24,707 bases of DNA, from assembly GCA_910583815.1 (NCBI GenBank), contig CAJTZB010000016.1:1-24707 (forward strand), read 5' to 3'. The translations under genes and the position numbers were made by a program. Below the pieces are notes generated by a model that was not told the DNA's origin, searched no databases, and was given only the letters and a program-made list of their open reading frames with translations. This document shows, in pieces, positions 9,584 through 15,414 of the stretch (position 1 is the stretch's first letter; every line of letters begins with the position of its first letter). This DNA comes from an uncultured Lachnospiraceae bacterium. GTDB taxonomy: Bacteria > Bacillota > Clostridia > Lachnospirales > Lachnospiraceae.

Positions 9584-9612
9584 ATTATAGTACAAAATCT
9601 TGTGGTTTGCAA
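9584..9612 (-). promoter_or_regulatory. sigma-A promoter of the five-gene operon
   Basis: On the minus strand TTGCAA (9607-9612) and TATAAT (9584-9589) are separated by exactly 17 bases. It sits between the ABC-F stop (9666) and the ATG at 9547. The downstream gene gaps are short (14 to 34 bases) and I saw no terminator in them, so this promoter probably drives all genes down to 1561. Confidence 0.85.
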
Positions 9613-9665
9613 AATATCTTTCAAAAAATATAGGGAAATACCTTTATCAGTGCTTCCTTGGAGCT

Positions 9666-11201
9666 CTACACAAACACTTGTGCAATCTGTGTCGCTATCT
9701 TTTCTGAAAATATCCTGTCATGCTCCACCAACAGCATTGTAGGTTTCATTTTCAGAATCAGTTCTTCCAGCTGCATCCTGGAAAACACATCAATATAGTT
9801 CAACGGCTCATCCCAAAGATAAAGATGCGCCTGTGTCAGCAGGCTTCCTGCAATCAGCACTTTTTTCTTCTGTCCTTCAGAATAGCATTCCAGCGGCTTC
9901 TCAAACTGTTCCCGCCCAAAATCCAGCTGGCGCAGCACTGCTTTCATCAGGCTTTCCTCTACACCCATCTGGTTAATGTAATCCTCCAGACTGCCATGTA
10001 AAAAAGAGGTATCCTGGCTGACATAGGAAATTTTCAGGCCGCTTGCCACCTCAAGGCTTCCGGAAGACGTTACTGTACCCGCCAAAGATCCTGCTTCCAT
10101 CCCTGCTGCCGCAAGCACTGCATGCAGCAAAGTCGATTTGCCGCAGCCATTTTTCCCCCACAGGACAATACGTTCCCCTTGTTTTACTTCTAACCGCAGT
10201 TTATGAAGCACTTCTCTTTTTCCATCATAGGAATAGCTAAAATCATTTATCCTAAGATATGTCTCTTTATGGTGTACAAGCGGCATCAGCTTGAGGGTCG
10301 GCGGTACTTCCAAATCTTTCAAAAGCCCTCTTTTTTCCTCTGCCGCGCCTTGCTGCCTACGTTCTAAATTTTTGCGGCGCTGCTGCATTCTTCTTGACTT
10401 TTCTCCAATATATGCCCTTGAACCCATAGAACGGTCATGCTCTTTGATCGGGTCAAATCCGATTTTTGTACTCTCTGCTTTATCCGCCCATTTTGCCGCT
10501 CGCCTTGCCGATTCCTCTAACGCCGAAATTTCTTTTTTCAGCTTCTGGTTCTGTGCCAGTTCAAATGCATCCTGTCTCTGCTTATTTTCCCACCAAGAGT
10601 CAAAATTTCCTTTTTCCACTGTTATCGTCTTTCTGTTTAAGACAAGCACGTGGTCAATGCACTGATTCAAAAACCAACGGTCATGGGAAATCAAAATAAA
10701 ACCCTTTTTTTTCTTTAAATATCCTGCAAGCAGTTCTCTTGTCGGCATATCCAGATGATTCGTTGGCTCATCCAGCAGCAAGAAAGAATGCTCCTTAGAA
10801 AAAAGCAGTGCCAGCATCAGCTTCGTGCGCTCTCCGTAGCTTAATGTCTCATATGGACGCATCAGCATTTCCGAATCGCTCTGCATCAGTTCAAGCTCCC
10901 TGCAAAGCTTCCAGAACTCATATTCCGGCCAGATATGCTCTGCCACTTCTATCGCTGTCAGTGTTTTCCATTCTTCTCGTACCGGAAAAGGAATATAATC
11001 AAACTCCATTTTGGTAAGAATACTCCCTTTGTACTCCTCCTGCCCTAAAAGCAGCTTTAAGAATGTTGTCTTTCCTTTTCCGTTCCTGCCAATAAAGCCA
11101 AGTCTCCAATCCGTATCAATCCGAAAAGAAACGTCCTCAAATATGTTATCCGAACTGCCCTCATAACAAAAGGTCAATCCACTTACCTGAATTTCTGCCA
11201 T
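9666..11201 (-). CDS. Lsa-type ABC-F ribosome-protection protein
   Basis: 511-residue soluble twin-ATPase with no membrane domain. ABC-F proteins of this type bind the ribosomal E-site region and displace lincosamides, streptogramin A and pleuromutilins. Visible: first Walker A G38-RNGKGKT; signature LSYGERT (120-126); Walker B with DEPTNHLD (about 141-151); a charged helical linker about 200-300; second Walker A G349-KNGCGKS; signature SEGQKK (441-446); second Walker B WDEPLNYID (463-471), which is typical of the Lsa/Vga/OptrA group. The start at 11201 has GGAG about ten bases upstream; a longer frame to 11324 would run into a terminator and is rejected. The 325-base leader has a three-codon ORF and two terminators, suggesting antibiotic-induced expression. 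Drug spectrum cannot be read from sequence alone. Confidence 0.93.
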   Translation of the reverse strand: MAEIQVSGLTFCYEGSSDNIFEDVSFRIDTDWRLGFIGRNGKGKTTFLKLLLGQEEYKGSILTKMEFDYIPFPVREEWKTLTAIEVAEHIWPEYEFWKLCRELELMQSDSEMLMRPYETLSYGERTKLMLALLFSKEHSFLLLDEPTNHLDMPTRELLAGYLKKKKGFILISHDRWFLNQCIDHVLVLNRKTITVEKGNFDSWWENKQRQDAFELAQNQKLKKEISALEESARRAAKWADKAESTKIGFDPIKEHDRSMGSRAYIGEKSRRMQQRRKNLERRQQGAAEEKRGLLKDLEVPPTLKLMPLVHHKETYLRINDFSYSYDGKREVLHKLRLEVKQGERIVLWGKNGCGKSTLLHAVLAAAGMEAGSLAGTVTSSGSLEVASGLKISYVSQDTSFLHGSLEDYINQMGVEESLMKAVLRQLDFGREQFEKPLECYSEGQKKKVLIAGSLLTQAHLYLWDEPLNYIDVFSRMQLEELILKMKPTMLLVEHDRIFSEKIATQIAQVFV

Positions 11202-11322
11202 AAAATACTTCACTCCTTTCCATGCATACCATAGATACCAGTGATGTACCACAGACTTGTGTTTTACAGCTTTGCCTATAGGAAAGTGAACATCTTTGTT
11301 AGGTGACAGCAGTTCATAAGGC

Positions 11323-11351
11323 AAAAAAAGTGCATCGCATTGCGAAGCACT
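11323..11351 (-). terminator. intrinsic terminator 2 in the ABC-F leader (attenuator)
   Basis: Minus-strand RNA has stem AGTGC/GCACT continued, after one T-T mismatch, by TCGC/GCGA with a three-base loop, then seven Ts. It lies about 120 bases before the ABC-F start codon, so it must be bypassed for expression. With the upstream terminator it forms a tandem attenuator. The rest of the leader down to the ribosome site shows no gene. Confidence 0.78.
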
Positions 11352-11376
11352 CCTCTAAAACAATAGGGGGTCCCGC

Positions 11377-11469
11377 GAGATTACATCTACTTTCTGGCAT
11401 CAGAAAAAAGGTACGCAAAAGCACGTACAAAACTATTTTTTCTTTCCGCATCCTGTAGATTATAATCTC
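11377..11469 (-). promoter_or_regulatory. alternative pairing between leader ORF and downstream RNA
   Basis: The leader ORF codons lie in GAGATTATAATCTAC (11469-11455), which is nearly complementary to GTAGATGTAATCTC (11390-11377): 7 plus 6 base pairs around a small internal loop. This pairing encloses terminator 1. A ribosome parked on the three-codon ORF would block it, so occupancy could switch the RNA fold. The pairing is read directly; the switching direction is inferred. Confidence 0.55.
11404..11428 (-). terminator. intrinsic terminator 1 in the ABC-F leader (attenuator)
   Basis: Minus-strand stem GTACG (11424-11428) with CGTAC (11411-11415), flanked upstream by an A-run and downstream, after one C, by six Ts (11404-11409). 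It begins about 30 bases after the three-codon leader ORF, the usual position for a translation-sensing attenuator. Confidence 0.65.
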
Positions 11470-11471
11470 AT
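11460..11471 (-). CDS. three-codon leader peptide Met-Arg-Leu
   Basis: ATG-AGA-TTA-TAA on the minus strand, preceded by AGAGGTG about five bases upstream, which is a better ribosome site than many real genes here. It starts about 30 bases after the -10 box and ahead of both leader terminators. Met-Arg-Leu is the start of the MRLR-type stalling peptides known from macrolide-resistance leaders of the ErmDL kind. Its role as a drug-dependent arrest peptide for the ABC-F gene is inferred. Too short for normal gene prediction. Confidence 0.6.
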   Translation of the reverse strand: MRL

Positions 11472-11501
11472 CGGTACACCTCTTTTCCTTCTTTTTTCTG
11501 T

Positions 11502-11530
11502 ATCATATCAAAATACAGCTGTTTTTTCAA
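11502..11530 (-). promoter_or_regulatory. sigma-A promoter of the ABC-F leader
   Basis: Minus-strand TTGAAA (11525-11530), 17-base spacer, TATGAT (11502-11507) with a TG two bases further upstream. The -35 box overlaps the stop codon of the gene ending at 11527, so the ABC-F gene has its own transcript with a leader of about 290 bases. Confidence 0.82.
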
Positions 11531-12543
11531 GTCTTCTGCTGCTTTTTTCGCTCATTATTAGAAATCTGGTCTAATTCCTTTAACTGTCGTTTCTTTTCTT
11601 TCTTTTGTTCTTCTATATTTTCTTTGGCATTTTTTACGGCACGCCTGCGAAAAAGTTCATCTCTTTTTTCAAAAAGTGTTGTTACACTGCCACTGAACAT
11701 ATCTCCTTCTGCATCTAAGTGAGATGTAAAACGTTCCAGACGTCCACCCTGAGCAATTGCCATAGAATCTGACATCTTAAACATGGCTTCAATAGAAGAA
11801 AGCTTGCCGATATATTTTTTATAAAGTTCCTCCTTCATTGCAAGTTCTGCCAGAACATCGGAATGTATTGTCACATGGTTCTTTTTATTCTTTGCTTTCC
11901 AGTCCAGCTTTTCTCCTCCCGCTATGGACATGCTTGGAAAACGCTTCTGAAGTGCTGCCAGTGCCTTCTTAGCTTCCTTTTGCAGTTCTTCCTTACGTTT
12001 TTTCTTTGCCTTCTCCCGAAGCTTTTTATTCCGCTCCGAAAGCGTTGCCAAAAAGCCCTTTTTCTTTTTTATTGTCCGCGTAATTGTCCAGCAGCTGATG
12101 TTGCCGTCTTTATCAACAATATATCCGCTGGAAACCACTTCATAACCTGCACGGCGGTACTGCTGCTTCCGCCGTTCTGCCATCCTGTCCAGTTCCTCGA
12201 AATAATCTTCATATTCTTTCTTCAGTTCCGGGTCATTCCACATCCTCTGCATAAACCGAGGGTCAACTATAATTTTACTGCGGTGGGGTCTGGAATAGGA
12301 TGTATTCGTACGCAGTTCTAACGTTGCCGCAGGGTCCTGCCTTGCTGCCTCCGTACTTGGCTTCATTTCCTGTTCTGAACCTGCCTCACCTTTTTGTGGC
12401 CTCCCTGCCTGCTGCATCTGCTCTGCCTGCCCAGGCTGTTTGGTTTGCTGCGTCCTCTGATAGATGCTTTTACGCAGCTGCGCCTGCCGTTCCGCGCGTT
12501 CCCTTCTGTAAGATTCCCATTGTGCAAATTCTGATGTCAGCAT
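11527..12543 (-). CDS. basic charged protein, DUF6033-like, with an internal repeat
   Basis: 338 residues from the ATG at 12543 with GGGGAG just upstream. The N-terminal ~85 residues are Gln/Arg-rich and low complexity. Residues about 90-165 (IIVDPRFMQRMWNDPELKKEYEDYFEELDRM, split here by reading: IIVDPRFMQRM then WNDPELKKEYEDY; GYIVDKDGNISCW) resemble proteins I know as DUF6033 from Lachnospiraceae; the name is from memory. A Lys/Arg-rich stretch follows, then a second segment about 225-260 (VTIHSDVLAELAMKEELYKKY) that echoes the first. The C-terminal ~50 residues are again very basic and helical. No membrane segment or signal peptide. Its high charge suggests nucleic-acid or cell-wall polymer contact, but this is a guess. 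It could be the last host gene before the element or the last gene of the element's leftward arm. Confidence 0.75.
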   Translation of the reverse strand: MLTSEFAQWESYRRERAERQAQLRKSIYQRTQQTKQPGQAEQMQQAGRPQKGEAGSEQEMKPSTEAARQDPAATLELRTNTSYSRPHRSKIIVDPRFMQRMWNDPELKKEYEDYFEELDRMAERRKQQYRRAGYEVVSSGYIVDKDGNISCWTITRTIKKKKGFLATLSERNKKLREKAKKKRKEELQKEAKKALAALQKRFPSMSIAGGEKLDWKAKNKKNHVTIHSDVLAELAMKEELYKKYIGKLSSIEAMFKMSDSMAIAQGGRLERFTSHLDAEGDMFSGSVTTLFEKRDELFRRRAVKNAKENIEEQKKEKKRQLKELDQISNNERKKQQKT

Positions 12544-12558
12544 ATTCTCCCCATTTCT

Positions 12559-12629
12559 GCGCTGCCTAAGGCAAACTTGTTTGCTTTAGCATGGCGGATT
12601 TGTGGCAGGCAGCGCGCAGACACAAATCC
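12559..12629 (-). promoter_or_regulatory. structured 5' leader with a possible pseudoknot
   Basis: In the minus-strand RNA GGATTTGTG (12629-12621) pairs with CACAAATCC (12604-12596). The loop of that stem holds GCGCTGCCT (12615-12607), perfectly complementary to AGGCAGCGC (12567-12559) downstream. A further hairpin, AAAGCAAAC/GTTTGCCTT type with one mismatch, lies between (12588-12567). Both nine-pair stems can coexist as a pseudoknot ending about 15 bases before the ATG at 12543. The rest of 12544-12732 shows no gene; an AT-rich palindrome (ATTAAAA-A-TTTTAAT) lies near 12633-12647. Confidence 0.55.
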
Positions 12630-12732
12630 CATGATTAAAAATTTTAATTTTCAATCTTCTCTCTTTTCTGAAACAATTTGCTTTGCAACCATTAGTGCCA
12701 GTACAACTGTATTATATATCGGCAGAATGGTA

Positions 12733-14157
12733 TTACTTGACAAGGGGGCAGCCATTTTGTTTACTTCTTTTGTTTTTAAGATAACGTTCAAAATCCAGCT
12801 TCATATGCAGATAATTCCTTTTTTGATCAGAACTGTCACATCCATGCTTTCTGCGCTCATAGTCAGGAAACCAGCTTTTTAACTCATCCTCTGTCTCCTC
12901 CTTCATAGCATAGCCTGTCAAAGCGACAAAGGATGCTCTGTTTTCCTTGGAAAGCCATACAGAATGAACTCCTTCCATTGCCTCTGACACATCATCTGCA
13001 ACCATCTCAAACAGCTCTATGTCTTCATCCTCCACTTCTGCATCCACATATTCTTTGAAGATATCCTTCGCTGTGACTTCGTAATCCAAAGGCAGTGCAG
13101 TCTTTGTCTTTTTTGCTTTCTTCCGCAGGAAAGACCGCATCATGTTTTCCAGCATGGTCAGTTTAGAGATAACAACTGCTTTGTCTTTTGTTCCCTTTCC
13201 TTTGTCAATTTCATCAAACAAAATTCCTCCTATCTTTTTCCAACGTAAGTTTATCTTAAACTCCTCCAAAAACTCTATGAACTGATGGTCGTCCGCCGCA
13301 AGTTTTGTAAACCTGTCAAACAGCGTCAGAAACAAAAAGGAATTTTTGCTGTTAAACAGCTCCTTTGTCTCTTCTGTTATCACCTGCTCCAACCGCCGCA
13401 AGTTGTCTGACAGCCTCTGAAATTCTTCCTTTGATGAATGCTCATTGAGATAAACCCCCAGCTGCTTCGCCTGTTTTTTCCAGTCGTCCAGATGAAACAT
13501 GCCCATTACTGTCTCCAAAACCACTCGCTCTGTAACTCCTTTTATTTTTTCTTTTTCTGAATAATTGCTGCAATCAACAAAAAATCTGCTTTCTAAAATT
13601 TCCCGCACAGTTCTTGCAAAATTGCTTACATACGTAAATGCTTTCTGCGTCGTATTCATTGGCGCATGGTTGTTATAGACCTGAATCAGTTCTGACATTT
13701 TTTCCATTGTGCATTCTTCAAAAACAATAGCATCTATCTGGAAGCTGTCAAATTGCTTTTTTAGTTCATCAGGAAGCTCTTCATATGTTTTGTTTTTTAT
13801 GTCAAAGACAGCATCCTCCCAGACAATATCACCATTTTCATCTTTTGTCTTTGCTCGGTATGTAATGATAGAATTTCGGACGGCGGATGAGATTCTGTAG
13901 TTTCCATGCCGATAGAGCTTGAGTGAACTGCTCCGCTGAAGACCGTCAAGCAGCCATTTCTGCCGGTTTGCATCCTCACCGATAAAAACAGGTGGAATAT
14001 AGCCGTCTGTCAGCACTGTCATAATCAATTCGTTTTTCTGTTCGCTGCTCCATTGCCCGCTGGCCCTTTGGACGTCTGCATCATCTCGGATATCCCTATC
14101 TTTTATATATTCCATGAACATACTCATGGTATATGTCTGCTTTCTTATCTTTGGCAT
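12733..14157 (-). CDS. DUF262 (ParB-like/GmrSD-N type) protein of the element
   Basis: 474 residues from the ATG at 14157, with GGAGGG seven bases upstream; the longer frame to 14223 overlaps the sigma gene and is rejected. The N-terminus carries the DUF262 pattern: QRASGQWSSEQKNELIMTVL (about 30-49), GYIPPVFIG (52-60), then WLLDGLQRSSSLKLY (68-82) with D71-G-L-Q-R75 in place of the common DGQQR. These domains belong to the ParB-like nuclease/NTP-handling group found in GmrSD-type restriction and in phage regulators. The C-terminal 300 residues are helical and charged and lack an HNH motif that I can see, so a restriction role is less likely. It lies 14 bases after the sigma gene in a LexA-controlled leftward operon. 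Function in the element unknown; transcription control or defence are possible. Confidence 0.82.
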   Translation of the reverse strand: MPKIRKQTYTMSMFMEYIKDRDIRDDADVQRASGQWSSEQKNELIMTVLTDGYIPPVFIGEDANRQKWLLDGLQRSSSLKLYRHGNYRISSAVRNSIITYRAKTKDENGDIVWEDAVFDIKNKTYEELPDELKKQFDSFQIDAIVFEECTMEKMSELIQVYNNHAPMNTTQKAFTYVSNFARTVREILESRFFVDCSNYSEKEKIKGVTERVVLETVMGMFHLDDWKKQAKQLGVYLNEHSSKEEFQRLSDNLRRLEQVITEETKELFNSKNSFLFLTLFDRFTKLAADDHQFIEFLEEFKINLRWKKIGGILFDEIDKGKGTKDKAVVISKLTMLENMMRSFLRKKAKKTKTALPLDYEVTAKDIFKEYVDAEVEDEDIELFEMVADDVSEAMEGVHSVWLSKENRASFVALTGYAMKEETEDELKSWFPDYERRKHGCDSSDQKRNYLHMKLDFERYLKNKRSKQNGCPLVK

Positions 14158-14171
14158 TTTTGTCCCTCCGT

Positions 14172-14732
14172 TCAGTGAAGCAGCACCGATACGTTCCGGT
14201 AAGAACGGATTGCGGCACTGCAATTTGCGTATTGCTTTTCGTTCAGATGCAGTTTTTGTTTGATTTCATTTGGAAGATAACCTGCGGACATAAGTTTCAG
14301 CACTTCTCTTTGAATGCCGGAAAGCCTGTCCAAATAGGAAAGCATTCTGTTGCTGTAACCTGCTTCGTTTTTCTCAAAAACAATTTCTTCTACATCAAAG
14401 CGGTCCGCAAGCAGTTCACCCAAGGTGACATTTTCTTCTTCATCTACCAATGCATCAATGGAAACAGAAAGCCGGTCTGCTCTGCGTTTCTCTCTGTTTC
14501 TTTTTGTAATTTCTGTTTTTATCCTGTTCAGCAGGCAGGAATACAGCAGGCCGTCAAAAGACTGTGAGCCATCGTACCGCTTCATTACATCTACAAATAC
14601 TTCATTTGCAAGTGAGTAGAAATCGTCCATATCTTTCTCTGACAGCCCCCCAAACTTTGCAATAAGTTTATCTACCATGTTATGAAGCTTTTTTGCGTTG
14701 TCGGCATAGTAAAGCGCCAATATCTGTTCCAT
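14172..14732 (-). CDS. small sigma-70-family-like factor
   Basis: 186 residues from the ATG at 14732 (MEQILALYYADNAKK); an ATG four codons earlier touches the GGGAG ribosome site, so the later one is preferred. Residues about 25-80 resemble sigma region 2 (GGLSEKDMDDFYSLANEVFVDVMKRYDGSQSFDGLLYSC, read in parts; LLNRIKTEITKRNREKRR). Residues about 130-180 resemble region 4 with a helix-turn-helix (LDRLSGIQREVLKLMSAGY; LPNEIKQKLHLNEKQY). It could redirect host RNA polymerase to element promoters or act as a regulator. It is the first gene of the leftward operon behind a near-consensus promoter whose spacer is a LexA-type box, so induction by DNA damage is expected. It faces a second arm that encodes a separate RNA polymerase, an unusual combination. 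Confidence 0.85.
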   Translation of the reverse strand: MEQILALYYADNAKKLHNMVDKLIAKFGGLSEKDMDDFYSLANEVFVDVMKRYDGSQSFDGLLYSCLLNRIKTEITKRNREKRRADRLSVSIDALVDEEENVTLGELLADRFDVEEIVFEKNEAGYSNRMLSYLDRLSGIQREVLKLMSAGYLPNEIKQKLHLNEKQYANCSAAIRSYRNVSVLLH

Positions 14733-14780
14733 AGTATATTTCATCTCCCAATAAATCGTACGTTTGTTCTGGTATTTATT

Positions 14781-14809
14781 AGTATAGAACAAATGTTCTG
14801 TTTTGTCAA
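14781..14809 (-). promoter_or_regulatory. SOS-controlled promoter of the sigma/DUF262 operon
   Basis: Minus-strand TTGACA (14804-14809), exactly 17 bases, TATACT (14781-14786). The spacer is almost entirely filled by the palindrome AGAACATTTGTTCT, so a bound repressor would block polymerase. The leader to the ATG is about 45 bases. Confidence 0.88.
14786..14799. promoter_or_regulatory. LexA (DinR-type) box 1
   Basis: AGAACAAATGTTCT is a perfect inverted repeat of six bases around two, containing GAAC-N4-GTTC, the core of the Gram-positive LexA operator (CGAACRNRYGTTCG). It lies between the -35 and -10 of the leftward promoter. A degenerate third site (GTAC-GTTT-GTTC) lies at 14758-14769. Confidence 0.8.
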
Positions 14810-14831
14810 TACCTTTTTCTTTGTTTACAAA
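14803..14831 (+). promoter_or_regulatory. probable rightward promoter of the RNA polymerase arm
   Basis: TTGTCA (14803-14808), 17 bases, TACAAA (14826-14831). The -10 is weak, but position and the LexA box at the start site support it. Its -35 overlaps the -35 of the leftward promoter on the opposite strand. Confidence 0.5.
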
Positions 14832-14837
14832 TTTAAA

Positions 14838-14851
14838 GGAACGTGTGTTCG
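14838..14851. promoter_or_regulatory. LexA (DinR-type) box 2
   Basis: GGAACGTGTGTTCG matches the Gram-positive LexA consensus CGAACRNRYGTTCG at all but the first base. It lies 6 bases after the proposed rightward -10 box, over the expected transcription start, and upstream of the 152-residue gene and the RNA polymerase gene. Confidence 0.8.
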
Positions 14852-14865
14852 GAAAACAGAAGTAT

Positions 14866-15324
14866 ATGGTAGAAGCAATTGGGCAAACCACAAGGGAGGG
14901 AACTGTATTGTATAGGAAACTTAACAGTGATAAAGAAATGACATTAGAAGAACTGAGAGAACTGAAACTTATTTCAAACACAGATGGCAGGCCATCTTCT
15001 GTTCTTACAGACGAAAGATGGCAGAAAGAATTTGAATTAAGAAAACTGTTTGTTACGCCATATGGAAAAAAAGTGAAACGGCTTGGCGGAAAGCATTCCA
15101 AAGAGTCCGGCGTATGGACGGAAGAAACCAATGGGCAGTATGACGGTCAGACAAACTGGCAGTCTTACTGTTCTTATATCAACGACATTTTAAGGCGCAT
15201 ACGAAAGGGACGGACAGACTACTGCTACTATATTTATCAGATTATGGATCTGGCAAAATTCCATCCAGATAACCTAAAGACCAAGTACTGCGATGGCTAT
15301 TGGGAAGTTTGGCTGAAAGTCTGA
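14866..15324 (+). CDS. small unknown protein, first gene of the RNA polymerase arm
   Basis: 152 residues from the ATG at 14866, whose ribosome site is poor. A TTG at 14908 (138 residues, starting at YRKLNSDKEMTLEEL) has GGGAGGG seven bases upstream and may be the true start. The family is not recognised. Visible: an N-terminal helical part (MTLEELRELKLISNTDGRP), a basic middle (YGKKVKRLGGKHSKE), and an aromatic-rich C-terminus (DYCYYIYQIMDLAKFHPDN; YCDGYWEVWLKV) with three Cys/Tyr clusters. No membrane segment. It directly follows the LexA box and precedes the polymerase gene by 90 bases, so it is a candidate polymerase accessory or anti-repressor; that is inference from position. Confidence 0.7.
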   Translation: MVEAIGQTTREGTVLYRKLNSDKEMTLEELRELKLISNTDGRPSSVLTDERWQKEFELRKLFVTPYGKKVKRLGGKHSKESGVWTEETNGQYDGQTNWQSYCSYINDILRRIRKGRTDYCYYIYQIMDLAKFHPDNLKTKYCDGYWEVWLKV

Positions 15325-15342
15325 AAAAATGGAGGGTAGATT

Positions 15343-15371
15343 GAAAAATCAAGCTAATGCGTTGATTTTTC
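15343..15371 (+). other. stable hairpin before the RNA polymerase gene
   Basis: GAAAAATCAA (15343-15352) pairs fully with TTGATTTTTC (15362-15371) around a nine-base loop. The 3' arm is U-rich but there is no U-tract after it, so it is not a standard terminator in the + direction. Confidence 0.6.
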
Positions 15372-15383
15372 CTGCGATTCCTC

Positions 15384-15397
15384 GAACGTAAACGTTC
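15384..15397. promoter_or_regulatory. palindrome GAACGT-AA-ACGTTC, candidate operator
   Basis: Perfect six-base inverted repeat around AA, 17 bases before the ATG at 15415. It resembles the LexA arms but with six bases between GAAC and GTTC instead of four, so it is not a standard LexA box. It could be an RNA hairpin near the ribosome site (ACGGAGG at 15403-15409) or a site for an element-encoded regulator. Confidence 0.45.
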
Positions 15398-15414
15398 TCG
15401 AAACGGAGGCTATT

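Noticed and set aside
11202..11324. Extended start of the ABC-F protein upstream of 11201
   Set aside because: The extra residues are encoded by leader RNA next to terminator 2, have no ribosome site, and the family normally begins at the ATG at 11201.
12559..12629. Inverted repeats as a phage attachment site or transposon end
   Set aside because: No matching copy, integrase, transposase or target duplication was seen in the window; an RNA structure near a start codon fits better.
14758..14769. Third LexA box (GTAC-GTTT-GTTC)
   Set aside because: One mismatch in the essential GAAC half-site; noted only as a degenerate site.
14745..15131. Long N-terminal extension of the sigma-like protein on the minus strand
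   Set aside because: It runs back across the divergent promoters and through the opposite-strand 152-residue gene; the ribosome site and the promoter place the start near 14732.
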